From: Candidatus Terraquivivens tikiterensis
Lineage (GTDB): Archaea > Thermoproteota > Nitrososphaeria_A > Caldarchaeales > Wolframiiraptoraceae
NCBI GenBank assembly: GCA_003056285.1
Contig: NDWU01000009.1
Coordinates: 1 to 55,032 of the forward strand
DNA: 55,032 bases
Direction of reading: 5' to 3'
Shown: in pieces, positions 1 to 8,018 of the stretch
Position numbering within the stretch: the stretch's first letter is position 1
Layout of the letters: each line of letters starts with the position of its first letter
The notes under the pieces: model-generated
Database searches by the model: none
Seen by the model: only the letters and a program-made list of their open reading frames with translations
What the model was told of the DNA's origin: nothing
Translations under genes and position numbers: made by a program

Positions 1-2
1 GG

Positions 3-53
3 CATAGGCTAAGGAACGAGCTCGGGATAGAAGTATCGCTGGATAGGTTATAA
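3..53 (+). CDS. C-terminal end of a gene entering from the left edge
   Basis: An open frame runs from the window edge and ends at TAA 51-53, with the peptide tail HRLRNELGIEVSLDRL. It reads like normal coding sequence but is too short to identify. The stop codon lies inside the TTATAAA that begins the neighbouring IS left end, so the insertion may have supplied or replaced the natural stop. Confidence 0.35.
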   Translation, partial: HRLRNELGIEVSLDRL

Positions 54-76
54 ATGGTGCCCAGAAAACCTAAGGT
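47..76 (+). promoter_or_regulatory. TATA box and left end of the tnpB element
   Basis: TTATAAATGGTGCCCAGAAA, followed by ACC, also occurs at two other places in the window: on the minus strand near 7993-8022 and at 47537-47560. All three share TTATA followed by (G)GTGCC(C)AGAAAACCTA. I read the GGTGCCC segment as the transposon left end and TTAT as the probable target tetranucleotide. The TATAAA lies about 60 bp before the tnpB start and could serve as its promoter. Confidence 0.45.
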
Positions 77-1352
77 TTAAAAATGTAGCTTAATAGATTT
101 AGCTAAGATGTTCCCTTGCAAAAGGATGCTCAGGTGACGGTCGTAGGGAAAGTTTTCAGGCCTAATAGGCTGAAGGTTCTAGCGTTAAACAGGGTGCTCG
201 GTGAATACTTTAGGCTTGTCAAGTGGTATCTTGGCTTTAACTCTAAGTCTAAGAGTTTTCTCCACGAAAACGGCTATGAGGGGGCTAAGAGGCTCTTCAA
301 CCTAAACACGGCACTAATTCAAACAGCAAGGGACAAGGCTGTTGAGATACTGAAAAGCTTTGAGGAAAACCGAAATGAGAACAGCATTTTGAGGCTTAAG
401 CGTATATCCATACGCTTTGACAAGAGGTGCTACGGCTTCTCAAAGACGACGAACGTCCTAACACCATACTGGCTAACTTTAAGCCTGAACAGAAGGGAGA
501 GAATAAGCTTGCCAATAATCTTTGGAGAGAAGCAGAAACAGAGGATTGAAGAAGCCTTCAGAGGAGAATGGAAGTTCACGACTGTTGAGATGGTCAAGCG
601 GAACGGAGAGTGGTACGCCCATTTTGTCCTATCGAAAACCATTGAACTACCAGACGAAGCAGAGACGATAATAGCAATAGATAGGGGAGAACATACCCTA
701 GCCACAGCAGTGGCTATCTTAAAAAGCAATCCAGAAAAGCCAATGAAGGGACAATTCTGGCGCGGCGGAGAAATTAAAAGAATAAGAGGGCTATACAGCC
801 ACATCAGGAGGAAGCTCCAAGAAAAGTATAGAGTCGGAAAGATTAAGGAGCTTAAGGGCAGAGAGAGGCGTAAGGTAAAACAGCAACTCCACATGATAGC
901 AAACAAAATAATCGCTTACGCCAAGCAGTTCCCAAAGCCATTAATAGTCATGGAGAACCTGAACGGGATAAGGAGAAAATTCAAAAAATCCAAGAACCTT
1001 AACAGGAGGTTCCACAGCCTTCCGTTCAGAAAGCTTCAGGCAATCGTAGAATACAAGGCTTTACTAAATGGAATAGAAGTCAAATATCTAACAAAGAAGT
1101 ATGTGAAGAACACATCTAAAACATGCCACAGATGCGGGCATGTTGCCCAAGTGAAGGGAAGAGAGTTTAGGTGTCCAAGATGTGGGCTAACCTACAACCG
1201 AGACTTAAACGCATGCATAAACATAGCCCATGCCTTAACGAGAGGCATGGGATGGCGGAGCCGTGAGCCCCGCGAACCAGCATATGTGTCTGGAGGCGTA
1301 AAGCTCCAGGCGAACGCTGGAAGCTCCCGGCTTTAGCCGTGGAGTAGCTCAC
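55..1352 (+). mobile_element. IS200/IS605-type element with tnpB only
   Basis: The element runs from the GGTGCCCAG left end to the right-end sequence around 1322-1352, which ends AGCTCAC. The same right-end hairpin recurs, alone or with partial tnpB, elsewhere in the window. No tnpA (Y1 transposase) is encoded, so this copy would depend on a transposase supplied in trans. Flanks TTAT on the left and TCAC at the right tip resemble the cleavage-site arrangement of IS608-type elements. The boundaries are my estimate from sequence shared between copies. Confidence 0.6.
116..1336 (+). CDS. tnpB: TnpB, RNA-guided transposon nuclease
   Basis: 406 aa from a TTG start; no in-frame ATG lies nearer the conserved N-terminus. 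It has the full RuvC-like triad: D189 in IAIDRGE, E280 in VMENLNG and D363 in YNRDLNA. A zinc finger (C337, C340, C353, C356) sits between the last two motifs. By family knowledge TnpB is an RNA-guided DNA endonuclease that uses a right-end-derived omega RNA and helps retain IS200/IS605 elements. All catalytic residues are present, so this copy could be active. The 3 prime end of the gene overlaps the right end of the element, where the guide RNA scaffold is normally transcribed. No tnpA lies nearby. Identification is secure; activity is inference. Confidence 0.93.
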   Translation: MQKDAQVTVVGKVFRPNRLKVLALNRVLGEYFRLVKWYLGFNSKSKSFLHENGYEGAKRLFNLNTALIQTARDKAVEILKSFEENRNENSILRLKRISIRFDKRCYGFSKTTNVLTPYWLTLSLNRRERISLPIIFGEKQKQRIEEAFRGEWKFTTVEMVKRNGEWYAHFVLSKTIELPDEAETIIAIDRGEHTLATAVAILKSNPEKPMKGQFWRGGEIKRIRGLYSHIRRKLQEKYRVGKIKELKGRERRKVKQQLHMIANKIIAYAKQFPKPLIVMENLNGIRRKFKKSKNLNRRFHSLPFRKLQAIVEYKALLNGIEVKYLTKKYVKNTSKTCHRCGHVAQVKGREFRCPRCGLTYNRDLNACINIAHALTRGMGWRSREPREPAYVSGGVKLQANAGSSRL

Positions 1353-1360
1353 GGGATGCC

Positions 1361-1546
1361 CTCAGGAGCAAGGGCTTTCCGTATTTCGGCCTCGCTGCTT
1401 CCTTCTGGCTTTGGTCCATACACCAGATGGTGTGGAGCCATCCTGTCGGCATAGCCCTATTCCTCTCAAACGTATTCGTGGCGGCTTACATCGTTAAGCA
1501 AACTATACAAAAGCCAAAACAGCCCGCGCGATCTACCAACGCCTAA
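1361..1546 (+). pseudogene. fragment of a membrane protein between two IS ends
   Basis: An open frame of 61 codons without a start ends at TAA 1544-1546. It encodes a Trp- and Phe-rich hydrophobic stretch (LAASFWLWSIHQMVWSHPVG, then LFLSNVFVAAYIVKQ), consistent with the last one or two membrane helices of a longer protein, then a basic tail. It begins right after the right end of the tnpB element and ends where an oppositely oriented tnpB remnant starts. I read it as the 3 prime part of a gene broken by insertions. The parent family is not recognised. Confidence 0.4.
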
Positions 1547-1640
1547 AGGTTGTGGGCTCCCAGCGTCCGCCCGGAGCTTTAAACCTTCAGACAAATCTGC
1601 CGATTCACTACCCTGCTATCCCATGCTTCCCGTTAAGGCC
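1547..1640 (-). mobile_element. decayed tnpB 3 prime end and right end
   Basis: Read on the minus strand this stretch matches the 3 prime end of the intact tnpB: GCCTTAACGGGAAGCATGGG, then AAAGCTCCGGGCGGACGCTGGGAGCCCAC. The corresponding intact segments lie at 1232-1333. No left end is found. It is a remnant of an inverted copy of the same IS family, abutting the stop codon of the membrane-protein fragment. Confidence 0.55.
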
Positions 1641-1754
1641 AGAGCGTTATTCGAGATTTTGGAAAAGGATAGCGCTTATATCCCGAAGAGTTACCTCAAG
1701 CCCGATGAAATGTTTCAGAAGAACCAGAGGAGGTACGTGAGGCTCAAGGGCTAA
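1623..1754 (+). other. short open frame, possible gene fragment
   Basis: An ATG frame of 43 codons (MLPVKARALFEILEKDSAY at the start, RRYVRLKG at the end) continues beyond the tnpB remnant. The composition (Lys, Arg, Glu, Tyr) looks coding, but the ATG falls inside the IS remnant. It is more likely the tail of an older gene whose 5 prime part was replaced than an intact small gene. Not recognised. Confidence 0.25.
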
Positions 1755-1801
1755 GCGTGGAACTATACATATCCAAGCTTAGCTCAGAACACCATCTGCT
1801 G

Positions 1802-2410
1802 CTAGACCTTTGCGTATACCTCGATGCCAAGCCTTCCTGATGACTCGACGGCTTTTTCGTCAACGTATGGGGATACCATGATGAGCCTCTTCGGCTTTTT
1901 CCCCGTCTTCTCCGCGTACAGCTCCGCCTTCCTCTTAAACTGGTATACGTCCGATGCCCTAACGTGCGAGGATACCTCGACCAGTATAGGCTCCCCGTCC
2001 TCGACCGTGACGTCTATCTCGACCTCGCTCGGGTATCCGAACACCTTCCCCTCCTCGTCGTACGTCTTCCACTTCTCGACCTTAAAACCCAGCTCCTTCT
2101 CCAAGACGCCCCTCAAGCCCTCCCTAAACGCCTCCTCGGCCATCAGCCCCCACCTAGCGCCGAGGGCGGAAATATGCCGGTTAACGAGCTCAAAGCCCCT
2201 GTTCATGTCCTCCCTGAGCCTGGCGAGCTCCGTGCCATACCTCTCAAACCCTTTAACCATGTCCTCCCTTAACCTCACGAGTTCCTCCTCGTGCCGATCG
2301 AGCCTCTTGAGGACCTCATCCAAACCGATCAAGCCGGCGACGGCGTACCTAAACTCCTCGTCCTCCCTCAACAGCTTTAGGATCCTAGACTTAAGCTCCT
2401 TTAACGCCAT
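1802..2410 (-). CDS. coiled-coil protein with PD-(D/E)XK-like C-terminus (DUF3782 type)
   Basis: 202 aa. Residues 1-30 form a helical head (LLREDEEFRYAVAGLIG) shared almost word for word with the next gene. Residues about 30-75 are a charged coiled coil (RLREDMNRGFE pattern). The C-terminal 100 residues contain VEIDVTVEDGEPILVEVSS, fitting the D...ExS/K core of restriction-endonuclease-like folds, and an LIMVSPY strand. Such DUF3782-like proteins are common and multicopy in hyperthermophilic archaea; their function is unknown. The Lys expected in ExK is Ser here, so nuclease activity is doubtful. It lies in a run of minus-strand genes with its paralogue upstream, separated by 155 bp. Confidence 0.7.
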   Translation of the reverse strand: MALKELKSRILKLLREDEEFRYAVAGLIGLDEVLKRLDRHEEELVRLREDMVKGFERYGTELARLREDMNRGFELVNRHISALGARWGLMAEEAFREGLRGVLEKELGFKVEKWKTYDEEGKVFGYPSEVEIDVTVEDGEPILVEVSSHVRASDVYQFKRKAELYAEKTGKKPKRLIMVSPYVDEKAVESSGRLGIEVYAKV

Positions 2411-2565
2411 TATCCCGTCTCCCTTCTGGCTATGTAAACGAAGTCTCGCCGATTAAATATACTTTGGTTAATGGAATCGTGGAAATCTCGTGGCTTTACG
2501 GCACGCATCCTACAAAACGTACCGTACAAGAAGTCGGCATGCTTGCCGCCGTAAATTGACGCTGC

Positions 2566-3570
2566 TCAGCGCATGTAGGAAGCTATCAGCGTTATCCCTC
2601 TGTTCTTTGCCTCTTTCTCGGCTGATGGGTGTACGTAGTATCCGAACATCAGCTTGTAGACTTCTTCTGCGAAGAGCGGGCTTACCTTATCAACAGCCCG
2701 GCCGAAGTTTTTCACGTCACCCTCGTATATCCTCGCCTTCGCCTCGCCTAGTATTATTACCCTCGAGGCGTTTCTCGTCCCCTCGCCATACAGGTTGACC
2801 TCGACCTCTTCGCCGTCTACCACGAAGAACCTCCTAACCAAGTTATCCACGAGTATCCCCTCATGCCTGTACAGCCATCCTGGTACGACCACCCTCGCTA
2901 TATCTTCTAGGCCGAACCCGATGGTCTCCGAGAGGCTGGTAACATGCCTCGATAGCTCCTGGAGGGCCATCTCTGTCCTAGCCTGAGCCTCAGTAAGTCG
3001 AGTCATCGCCTCCTCGAGCTTACCCTGCCTTTCCTCGAGCCTAGCCTGTCCCTCAATAAGTCGAGTCACCGCTTCCTCAAGCCTATCTTGCCTCTCCTCG
3101 AGTCTAGCCTGAGCCTCAGTAAGTCGAGTCATCGCCTCCTCGAGCTTACCCTGCCTTTCCTCGAGCCTAGCCTGAGCCTCAGCAAGCCGAGTCATGGCCT
3201 CCTCAAGCCTATCTTGCCTTTCCTCGAGCCTAGCCTGTCCCTCAGCCAGCCGTATCATGGCTTCCTCGAGTCTAGCCTGTCTTTCTTCAAGCCTACCTTG
3301 CCTCTCTTCAAGCCTATCTTGCCTCTCCGCGAGCTGCTTCATGGCCTCCTCGAGCTTACCCTGCCTCTCCACGAGCTGAGCTATCGCCTGCTCGGTCCTC
3401 GCTTGCGCTTCAGTAAGCCTTTCAATAGCTTCCTCGAGCCTAGCCTGGCCACTCCTTATATCCTCCACTCCCAGAAGGCCCATCACGGCGTACCTAAACT
3501 CCTCGTCCTCCTTTAGCAGCCTAAGCATCCTCCGCTTGAACTCCACACCGGCTCTGGACATCTTTTTCAC
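2566..3570 (-). CDS. long coiled-coil protein with 21-residue repeats, nuclease-like C-terminus
   Basis: 334 aa. The N-terminus (LLKEDEEFRYAVMGLLGVED) is paralogous to that of the downstream 202-aa protein. Residues roughly 35-195 are an almost pure coiled coil built from repeated 21-residue units such as LEEAMTRLAEAQARLEERQGK, exactly three heptads each. The C-terminal domain has VEVNLYGEG followed by VIILGEAKARI, consistent with a PD-(D/E)XK-like core with E and K positioned as ExK. It probably forms long parallel dimers placing two C-terminal domains at one end. Family function is unknown. The repetitive coding DNA makes the length prone to expansion, contraction or misassembly. Confidence 0.7.
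   Translation of the reverse strand: MKKMSRAGVEFKRRMLRLLKEDEEFRYAVMGLLGVEDIRSGQARLEEAIERLTEAQARTEQAIAQLVERQGKLEEAMKQLAERQDRLEERQGRLEERQARLEEAMIRLAEGQARLEERQDRLEEAMTRLAEAQARLEERQGKLEEAMTRLTEAQARLEERQDRLEEAVTRLIEGQARLEERQGKLEEAMTRLTEAQARTEMALQELSRHVTSLSETIGFGLEDIARVVVPGWLYRHEGILVDNLVRRFFVVDGEEVEVNLYGEGTRNASRVIILGEAKARIYEGDVKNFGRAVDKVSPLFAEEVYKLMFGYYVHPSAEKEAKNRGITLIASYMR
2987..3290 (-). repeat. tandem 63-bp coding repeats
   Basis: About five near-identical 63-bp units encode the 21-residue coiled-coil repeat. Units alternate two variants at their ends, ERQGK and ERQDR, which suggests that duplication also occurred in pairs. They stay in frame throughout. Confidence 0.8.
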
Positions 3571-3830
3571 CGAGCTTTTCGTTAAGCATCATATTAAGCT
3601 TAGCCCCTTGAGCGTGAAGACCCTTGAAAATAGCGGGCTCCGTGAACCGGTGAGCCGACCGAGGCCCCATGGTTTCAGCCGGTCTCAAAGCTACGCGAGA
3701 TGCTCAGGTATGGTTTCGTTCCTTACCGAGGGCCTCTATGGGCGACCGGGTGAAGGGGACAAGGCTTGCATACCTCTACACGATCCAGAACCAATGCATG
3801 CAGCCTTGAAAGAGGGGCGTGGCCCACTGC

Positions 3831-4589
3831 CTAGAGCAGGAAAACCCTGCAGTATACGGCTAAGAAGAAGAGCGCCAAAGACACGAGCAGGGTAGCATAG
3901 TCCTTAGGCCCCATCCTGAGCTCCCTCAGCGATGTCCTCCTCTTCGTGGCGCCGAAGCACTTAACCTCCATGGCCTCTGCCAGCTCGTACGCCCTCCTTA
4001 GGGCGTTGGCGAGGAGCGGCACCAGTATCGGTACGAGCCTCCTTGCCCTTTCTATCGGCCCGCCCCTATCCAGCTCGACCCCGCGCGACCTTTGGGCGTC
4101 CATTATATCCTTGAGCTCTTGGGCTATTATCGGCGTAAACCTTATCGCGGATATGAACGCGAACGTGTATGTGTAGGGCACGCGCCAGCTCGTGAGCGTC
4201 AGGCCTATCTCTTCTGGTGTCGTCGTCAAGAAGAATATCGAGAAAGAGGATAAAAATAGCACGAGCCTGTAAGCGAGCGCTGCCGAGTGGTAAAGCATCT
4301 CCTGAACGCTCCCATAAGCGCCAGTAGATAAGAAGAACGCCGCGTTAAGTAAAAAGACTAGGGCCGCGAGGGGTAACGAGCCCTTCATCGTCTTGAGCCA
4401 GCGGCCAAGGACCTTTGCCGCGTATGCCATCGCCGCCTGGACAGACATGAGCGCCATGAGCACCCATACCTCCGTGTACATGACGACTATGACGAGCATG
4501 AGCACGGATAGAAGGAACTTTACCCTAGGGTCGAGCCTATGTACCGCCGTCTCCCCAGCGTAGAACCTAAGACCCTCGAGTATGCTCAA
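3831..4589 (-). CDS. ecfT: ECF transporter transmembrane protein EcfT
   Basis: 252 aa integral membrane protein, the scaffold (T component) of an energy-coupling-factor vitamin or metal importer. It has an N-terminal GETAVHRLDPRVKFLL motif typical of EcfT/CbiQ, several hydrophobic helices and a cytoplasmic region with AQRSRGVELDRGG, matching the Ala-Arg-Gly coupling-helix signature that contacts the ATPases. It overlaps ecfA2 by 23 bp, so the two are translationally linked. No substrate-binding S component is visible nearby, so the substrate cannot be named. Confidence 0.9.
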   Translation of the reverse strand: MSILEGLRFYAGETAVHRLDPRVKFLLSVLMLVIVVMYTEVWVLMALMSVQAAMAYAAKVLGRWLKTMKGSLPLAALVFLLNAAFFLSTGAYGSVQEMLYHSAALAYRLVLFLSSFSIFFLTTTPEEIGLTLTSWRVPYTYTFAFISAIRFTPIIAQELKDIMDAQRSRGVELDRGGPIERARRLVPILVPLLANALRRAYELAEAMEVKCFGATKRRTSLRELRMGPKDYATLLVSLALFFLAVYCRVFLL

Positions 4590-5403
4590 CAGCCCTCAAC
4601 CTCTCCACTATGCTCTTTACAGCATCCTCGACGGAGATTACCTTTGCATCAAAGCCCAGGTCCCTCAGCCTCGACATCGTGGCAGCCACCTGGGGCATGA
4701 GCAGGGAGCAGCCCTCGAGCAGCCCGGCGTCCGTCAGGATGTCCTCAGCCCTACCGTCCGCGACTATCCTACCCTTCGACATCAGGATAACCCTCGGCCT
4801 TAGCTCCGCGACGAACTCGACGTCGTGCGTCGATATTATCACTGTCCTCCCCTGCAAAACCATCTGCCTTACCATCTCCTTAAGCTTCTCCTTCTGCACG
4901 CTGTCCTGGCCGACGGTCGGCTCGTCCATCGCCACGACCTGAGGGTTCCAGGCTAGGATTATGGCTAGGGCCAGCCTCTTCTTCTCGCCGCCGCTCAGCA
5001 AAAAGGGAGACCTGTTCCTGTAAGCCTCCAGCTCCATGAACCTTAGGGCCCAGTCTACCCTCCTCCGGACTGTTCCCTCGTCGAATCCCAGGTTCCTCAG
5101 GGAGAAGGCAACCTCCTCCTCGACAGTCGGCAAGAAGAACATATCCTCTGCGTTCTGGAAGACTATTCCGACTTTCCTAGAAAGCTGCGCAACGCTGAGC
5201 GACCTCGTATCCTTTCCGTCTACGTATACCCTGCCGCTCGTCGGCTTCAGGAGCCCGTTCAAATGCTTTATGAAAGTCGTCTTGCCGGCACCGTTCTCTC
5301 CCATGAGCGCGACGAGCTCGCCCTTTCCTATCTCGACGCTTATGCCGCTCAGCGCCCTCACGCCGGTAGGATAAACGTACGTTACGCTATCGAACTTTAT
5401 CAA
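4567..5403 (-). CDS. ecfA2: ECF transporter ATPase EcfA2
   Basis: 278 aa ABC ATPase. Walker A GENGAGKTT near residue 35, Q-loop in GIVFQNAEDMF, signature LSGGEKKRLA, Walker B VVAMDEPTVGQD, and H-loop ISTHDVEF are all intact. It pairs with the next ATPase to form the asymmetric EcfA1-A2 motor. It lies between ecfA1 (17-bp overlap) and ecfT (23-bp overlap) in the order A1-A2-T. Which ATPase is called A1 or A2 is conventional here. Confidence 0.9.
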   Translation of the reverse strand: MIKFDSVTYVYPTGVRALSGISVEIGKGELVALMGENGAGKTTFIKHLNGLLKPTSGRVYVDGKDTRSLSVAQLSRKVGIVFQNAEDMFFLPTVEEEVAFSLRNLGFDEGTVRRRVDWALRFMELEAYRNRSPFLLSGGEKKRLALAIILAWNPQVVAMDEPTVGQDSVQKEKLKEMVRQMVLQGRTVIISTHDVEFVAELRPRVILMSKGRIVADGRAEDILTDAGLLEGCSLLMPQVAATMSRLRDLGFDAKVISVEDAVKSIVERLRAVEHTRGS

Positions 5404-6241
5404 GAAGGAACCCCCTGATCCCCCTCTCGAACTCTTCCGGGCTAAGCGGCACCTCGTTGAATACCATAAGGCTCTTGTTCACGCCCTTTGCCATGCTGAC
5501 GACTTTCGGGACTGGTATGCCGTAGGGCTTCATCTCCTCCTGGACGAAGACCTCCCTCGGCCTTCCGTCCCTGATTACCCTACCATCATGCATCACGACG
5601 ACCCTGTCAACCTTATCTGCCAGCAGCTCAACCCTATGCTCTGCAACCACGATGCTCGTCCCGAATTCCTTCCTTATCCTCGAGATCGTGTCGATGACAG
5701 ACTTCGCCGATAAAGGGTCCAGGGAGGATGTCGGCTCGTCGAAGAGCATGAGCTTAGGCATGAGCGCTAGGACAGAGGCTATCGCCACCTTCTGCTGCTG
5801 GCCCCCGGACAGCTCGAAGGGCGACCTCCTCCTCAGCCCCTCTATCCCGACCGCCCTTAGGGCAAAGTCCACCCTCCGCTTGATCTCCTCCCTAGGCATC
5901 CCCAGGTTCTCTAGGGCGAAGGCTACGTCGTTCTCGACCGTCAAGGAGAAGAGCTGATTCTCCGGGTTCTGGAAAACCATCCCGACGTGCTGGGATAGAA
6001 CGTACGTCGGCGTCTTGGAAACCTCCATACCGGCAACCACGACCCTCCCCTCCATCCTTCCGGCATAGAAGTGGGGTATGAGGCCGTTCAGGCACCTGAG
6101 GAGCGTAGACTTTCCGCAGCCGCTCGGCCCGAGGAGGAGGACGAACTCGCCCTCCTCGACGACTAGGTTTATGCCCCTCAGGGCAGGCGCCTCGGATCCG
6201 CTGTACGCGAAGGTTAGCCCCTCTACCCTTACTATCTCCAT
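5387..6241 (-). CDS. ecfA1: ECF transporter ATPase EcfA1
   Basis: 284 aa ABC ATPase with Walker A GPSGCGKST, Q-loop MVFQNPENQLF, signature LSGGQQQKVA, Walker B LMLFDEPTSSLDP and switch His in VVAEHRVE. PENQLF after the Q-loop is characteristic of ECF ATPases. It is the first gene of the ecf set and starts only 6 bp downstream of the DHH gene, so the transporter is probably co-transcribed with the housekeeping run upstream. Confidence 0.9.
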   Translation of the reverse strand: MEIVRVEGLTFAYSGSEAPALRGINLVVEEGEFVLLLGPSGCGKSTLLRCLNGLIPHFYAGRMEGRVVVAGMEVSKTPTYVLSQHVGMVFQNPENQLFSLTVENDVAFALENLGMPREEIKRRVDFALRAVGIEGLRRRSPFELSGGQQQKVAIASVLALMPKLMLFDEPTSSLDPLSAKSVIDTISRIRKEFGTSIVVAEHRVELLADKVDRVVVMHDGRVIRDGRPREVFVQEEMKPYGIPVPKVVSMAKGVNKSLMVFNEVPLSPEEFERGIRGFLLDKVR

Positions 6242-6247
6242 CTTCGG

Positions 6248-7261
6248 CTACACTGTGCTCAGCTTCCCACCGAGCAAGCTTTCTAATAAGCTCAAGCACA
6301 GCTCGATCGCCCTATCGGGCGTCGACCTACAGTAAGCCCTTGCTGCAGTGGAGTGGCCTCCGCCGTATCCTCCGAGCCTCGCGCCTACGACCTGTGCCAG
6401 GTCCCTCCCCAGGTTTATACCTGTTTTGCTGAAGAAGTCCTGCTGGGACCTCATCGATACCGCAGCCCCATCACCGTACTCGCCTGCGACTATGGATACG
6501 TGGCAGCCGAGGGACAGGAGGGCCCTCGCCACGGGCGCCTGGAATGAGCTTACCTTGGATGTTGCGACGAGCCACTCGCCTATCCTGTAGACGCTCATCC
6601 TCATCGCTCCCTTCAGCCTCGCTATCCTTTCTGAGATGTCCATCGGGACCTCTACAGACTGTATGCTCCTGGATGGGTTGACGCCAAGCCTCACGAGCTC
6701 GCAGACCTTTCCCATGACCTCTTGGTCGGCGATCGAAAGCCTTGCCGTGTCGTAGTAAATCCCAAGGAAAAGAGCCTCGGCCTCAGACCTATCCAGCTTT
6801 ACCCCCATGACCTCTGCCACGTCCACCATGAGCTCGCAGACCGACCTGTAGCTCTCGGAGGCGAAGACCATGAAGCCCTTCGGGTAGCCGTCCTTCGGGG
6901 GAGCGTGGTGGTCTACGACGCACACGCTGGCATTAGCCCCCATGACCTCCTCCAGGTATTCTCCGGCCTGCTCGAGCGATCCGATGTCCACCAGAACCAC
7001 GGCATCCACGTCGCCTATAGCCCCGCTCTCGATCTCAAGCTTTAGGTAGCCTGCCATCGCCCTGACCTGGGCCGATAATTCCTCGGGTACGTGTACGCTT
7101 ACTCCAGCGCAGCCTACGATTTCTTCGAGGATCCTTTTGATTACGTAGGCCGCTCCGACGGCGTCGGCATCGCCTCCGACGTGCGTCACTATCGCGACCC
7201 TCTTACCCTTCATGGAGCTGAGGAAGCGGCAGAGCCCCTCAGCTAGCGCCCTGTCCCTCAT
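6248..7261 (-). CDS. DHH-family phosphoesterase
   Basis: 337 aa. The N-terminal DHH domain has THVGGDADAVGAA near residue 28, VVLVDIG, and the eponymous VVDHHAPP. The C-terminal DHHA1 domain carries GGYGGGHSTAARAY, which binds the substrate phosphate. Relatives degrade short oligonucleotides, pAp or cyclic dinucleotides with Mn2+; archaeal copies beside prefoldin beta, as here, are of undefined substrate. The start ATG overlaps the stop of pfdB (ATGA), indicating translational coupling. Confidence 0.88.
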   Translation of the reverse strand: MRDRALAEGLCRFLSSMKGKRVAIVTHVGGDADAVGAAYVIKRILEEIVGCAGVSVHVPEELSAQVRAMAGYLKLEIESGAIGDVDAVVLVDIGSLEQAGEYLEEVMGANASVCVVDHHAPPKDGYPKGFMVFASESYRSVCELMVDVAEVMGVKLDRSEAEALFLGIYYDTARLSIADQEVMGKVCELVRLGVNPSRSIQSVEVPMDISERIARLKGAMRMSVYRIGEWLVATSKVSSFQAPVARALLSLGCHVSIVAGEYGDGAAVSMRSQQDFFSKTGINLGRDLAQVVGARLGGYGGGHSTAARAYCRSTPDRAIELCLSLLESLLGGKLSTV

Positions 7262-7626
7262 GACGGAGCCTGCTGGCCGGACATGAGCCTCTGTATATCC
7301 TTCTGGACGGACTCTATCTGCGCCCTCATCCTGGCGTCCTGCTTCTCCAGGACCTTAAGCCTCGTCTCCGTCAGCTCCTTCTTATCCTTCAGCTCCACGG
7401 CTAGCCTCTCTTTGCTCACCCTTACGAGCACAGGGCCAACGGCCTTGTAAACGACTGCGCCCTCATCCATCTTCTCCAGCTCCTCTAGGGCGCTGTTTAT
7501 CTCCACGAGCTCCGCCTCGAGCCTCTGCTTCTCGGCCAAGAGTGCGCTAAGCGTCTGCTGAAGCTGCTGAAGCCTAAGCAGCTGCTGCTGAACGCTTGGT
7601 GGTATCTCCTTTGACAACCTATTCAC
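7258..7626 (-). CDS. pfdB: prefoldin subunit beta
   Basis: 122 aa, all helical except a central pair of short strands (EEGAVVYKAVGPVLVRV region around residues 53-70). This is the prefoldin beta plan of two long coiled-coil arms joined by a hairpin. With the alpha subunit it forms a hexameric holdase that delivers unfolded proteins to the thermosome. The following gene overlaps by 4 bp. A deleted IS copy separates it from pcc1, its probable former operon partner. Confidence 0.9.
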   Translation of the reverse strand: MNRLSKEIPPSVQQQLLRLQQLQQTLSALLAEKQRLEAELVEINSALEELEKMDEGAVVYKAVGPVLVRVSKERLAVELKDKKELTETRLKVLEKQDARMRAQIESVQKDIQRLMSGQQAPS

Positions 7627-7676
7627 CCCAAAATGCTTTCCAGCATCTCCTAAAGTTCTTCCCCAGAACTCACCTG

Positions 7677-8018
7677 TGACGTCCTCTCCTGACTTAAGCC
7701 AGGAGCTTCCAGCTTTTCCTTCATGTTAGGCTTCATCTGTCACCATCTGGCCCGTTTTGCTGGAAGCACGCCTTTTCGGCGCGAGGTTCCAGCGTTCGGC
7801 CGGGGCTTTTCGCCTCCGGTCACATATGCTAGTTCGGGGGCGTCACACCTCCGCCATCCCATGCCTCCCGTTAAGGCATGGGCTATCCTTAGCGAGCTCA
7901 GAGCACGAGGCTCCGTCATCGGGAACGTCCCAGCTAAAATTTTTCTCTAAAAGCTATATTTAAGTTTTGCCAATTCATCCCAGAGCTAAAGCTCTAGGTT
8001 TTCTGGGCACCCTTTCTA
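7677..8018 (-). mobile_element. internally deleted IS200/IS605 element (MITE-like, about 340 bp)
   Basis: On the minus strand the left end (TAGAAAGGGTGCCCAGAAAACCTA) begins at the pcc1 stop codon. A few bases matching the tnpB 5 prime region follow (TTTTAGCTGGGACGTTCCC). The sequence then jumps to the tnpB 3 prime end (GCCCATGCCTTAACGGGAGG, then AACTAGCATATGTGACCGGA, then CGAACGCTGGA). An extra segment of about 85 bp follows, and the right end AGCTCCTGGCTTAAGTCAGG...GTCAC closes it near 7677. Both ends are present while the nuclease frame is gone, so it could still be mobilised in trans and could still express the guide-RNA scaffold. Confidence 0.7.

Noticed and set aside
1361-1546. The membrane-protein fragment as the missing ECF S component
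   Set aside because: Only about 60 residues remain, with no diagnostic motif, and it lies on the opposite strand from the ecf genes.
1824-2456. A 210-codon plus-strand open frame
   Set aside because: Ser-rich antisense of the DUF3782-type gene; the minus-strand frame shows recognisable domain structure.
3088-3516. A 142-codon plus-strand open frame rich in Ser, Leu and Pro
   Set aside because: It is the antisense shadow of the repetitive coiled-coil gene and has low-complexity composition.
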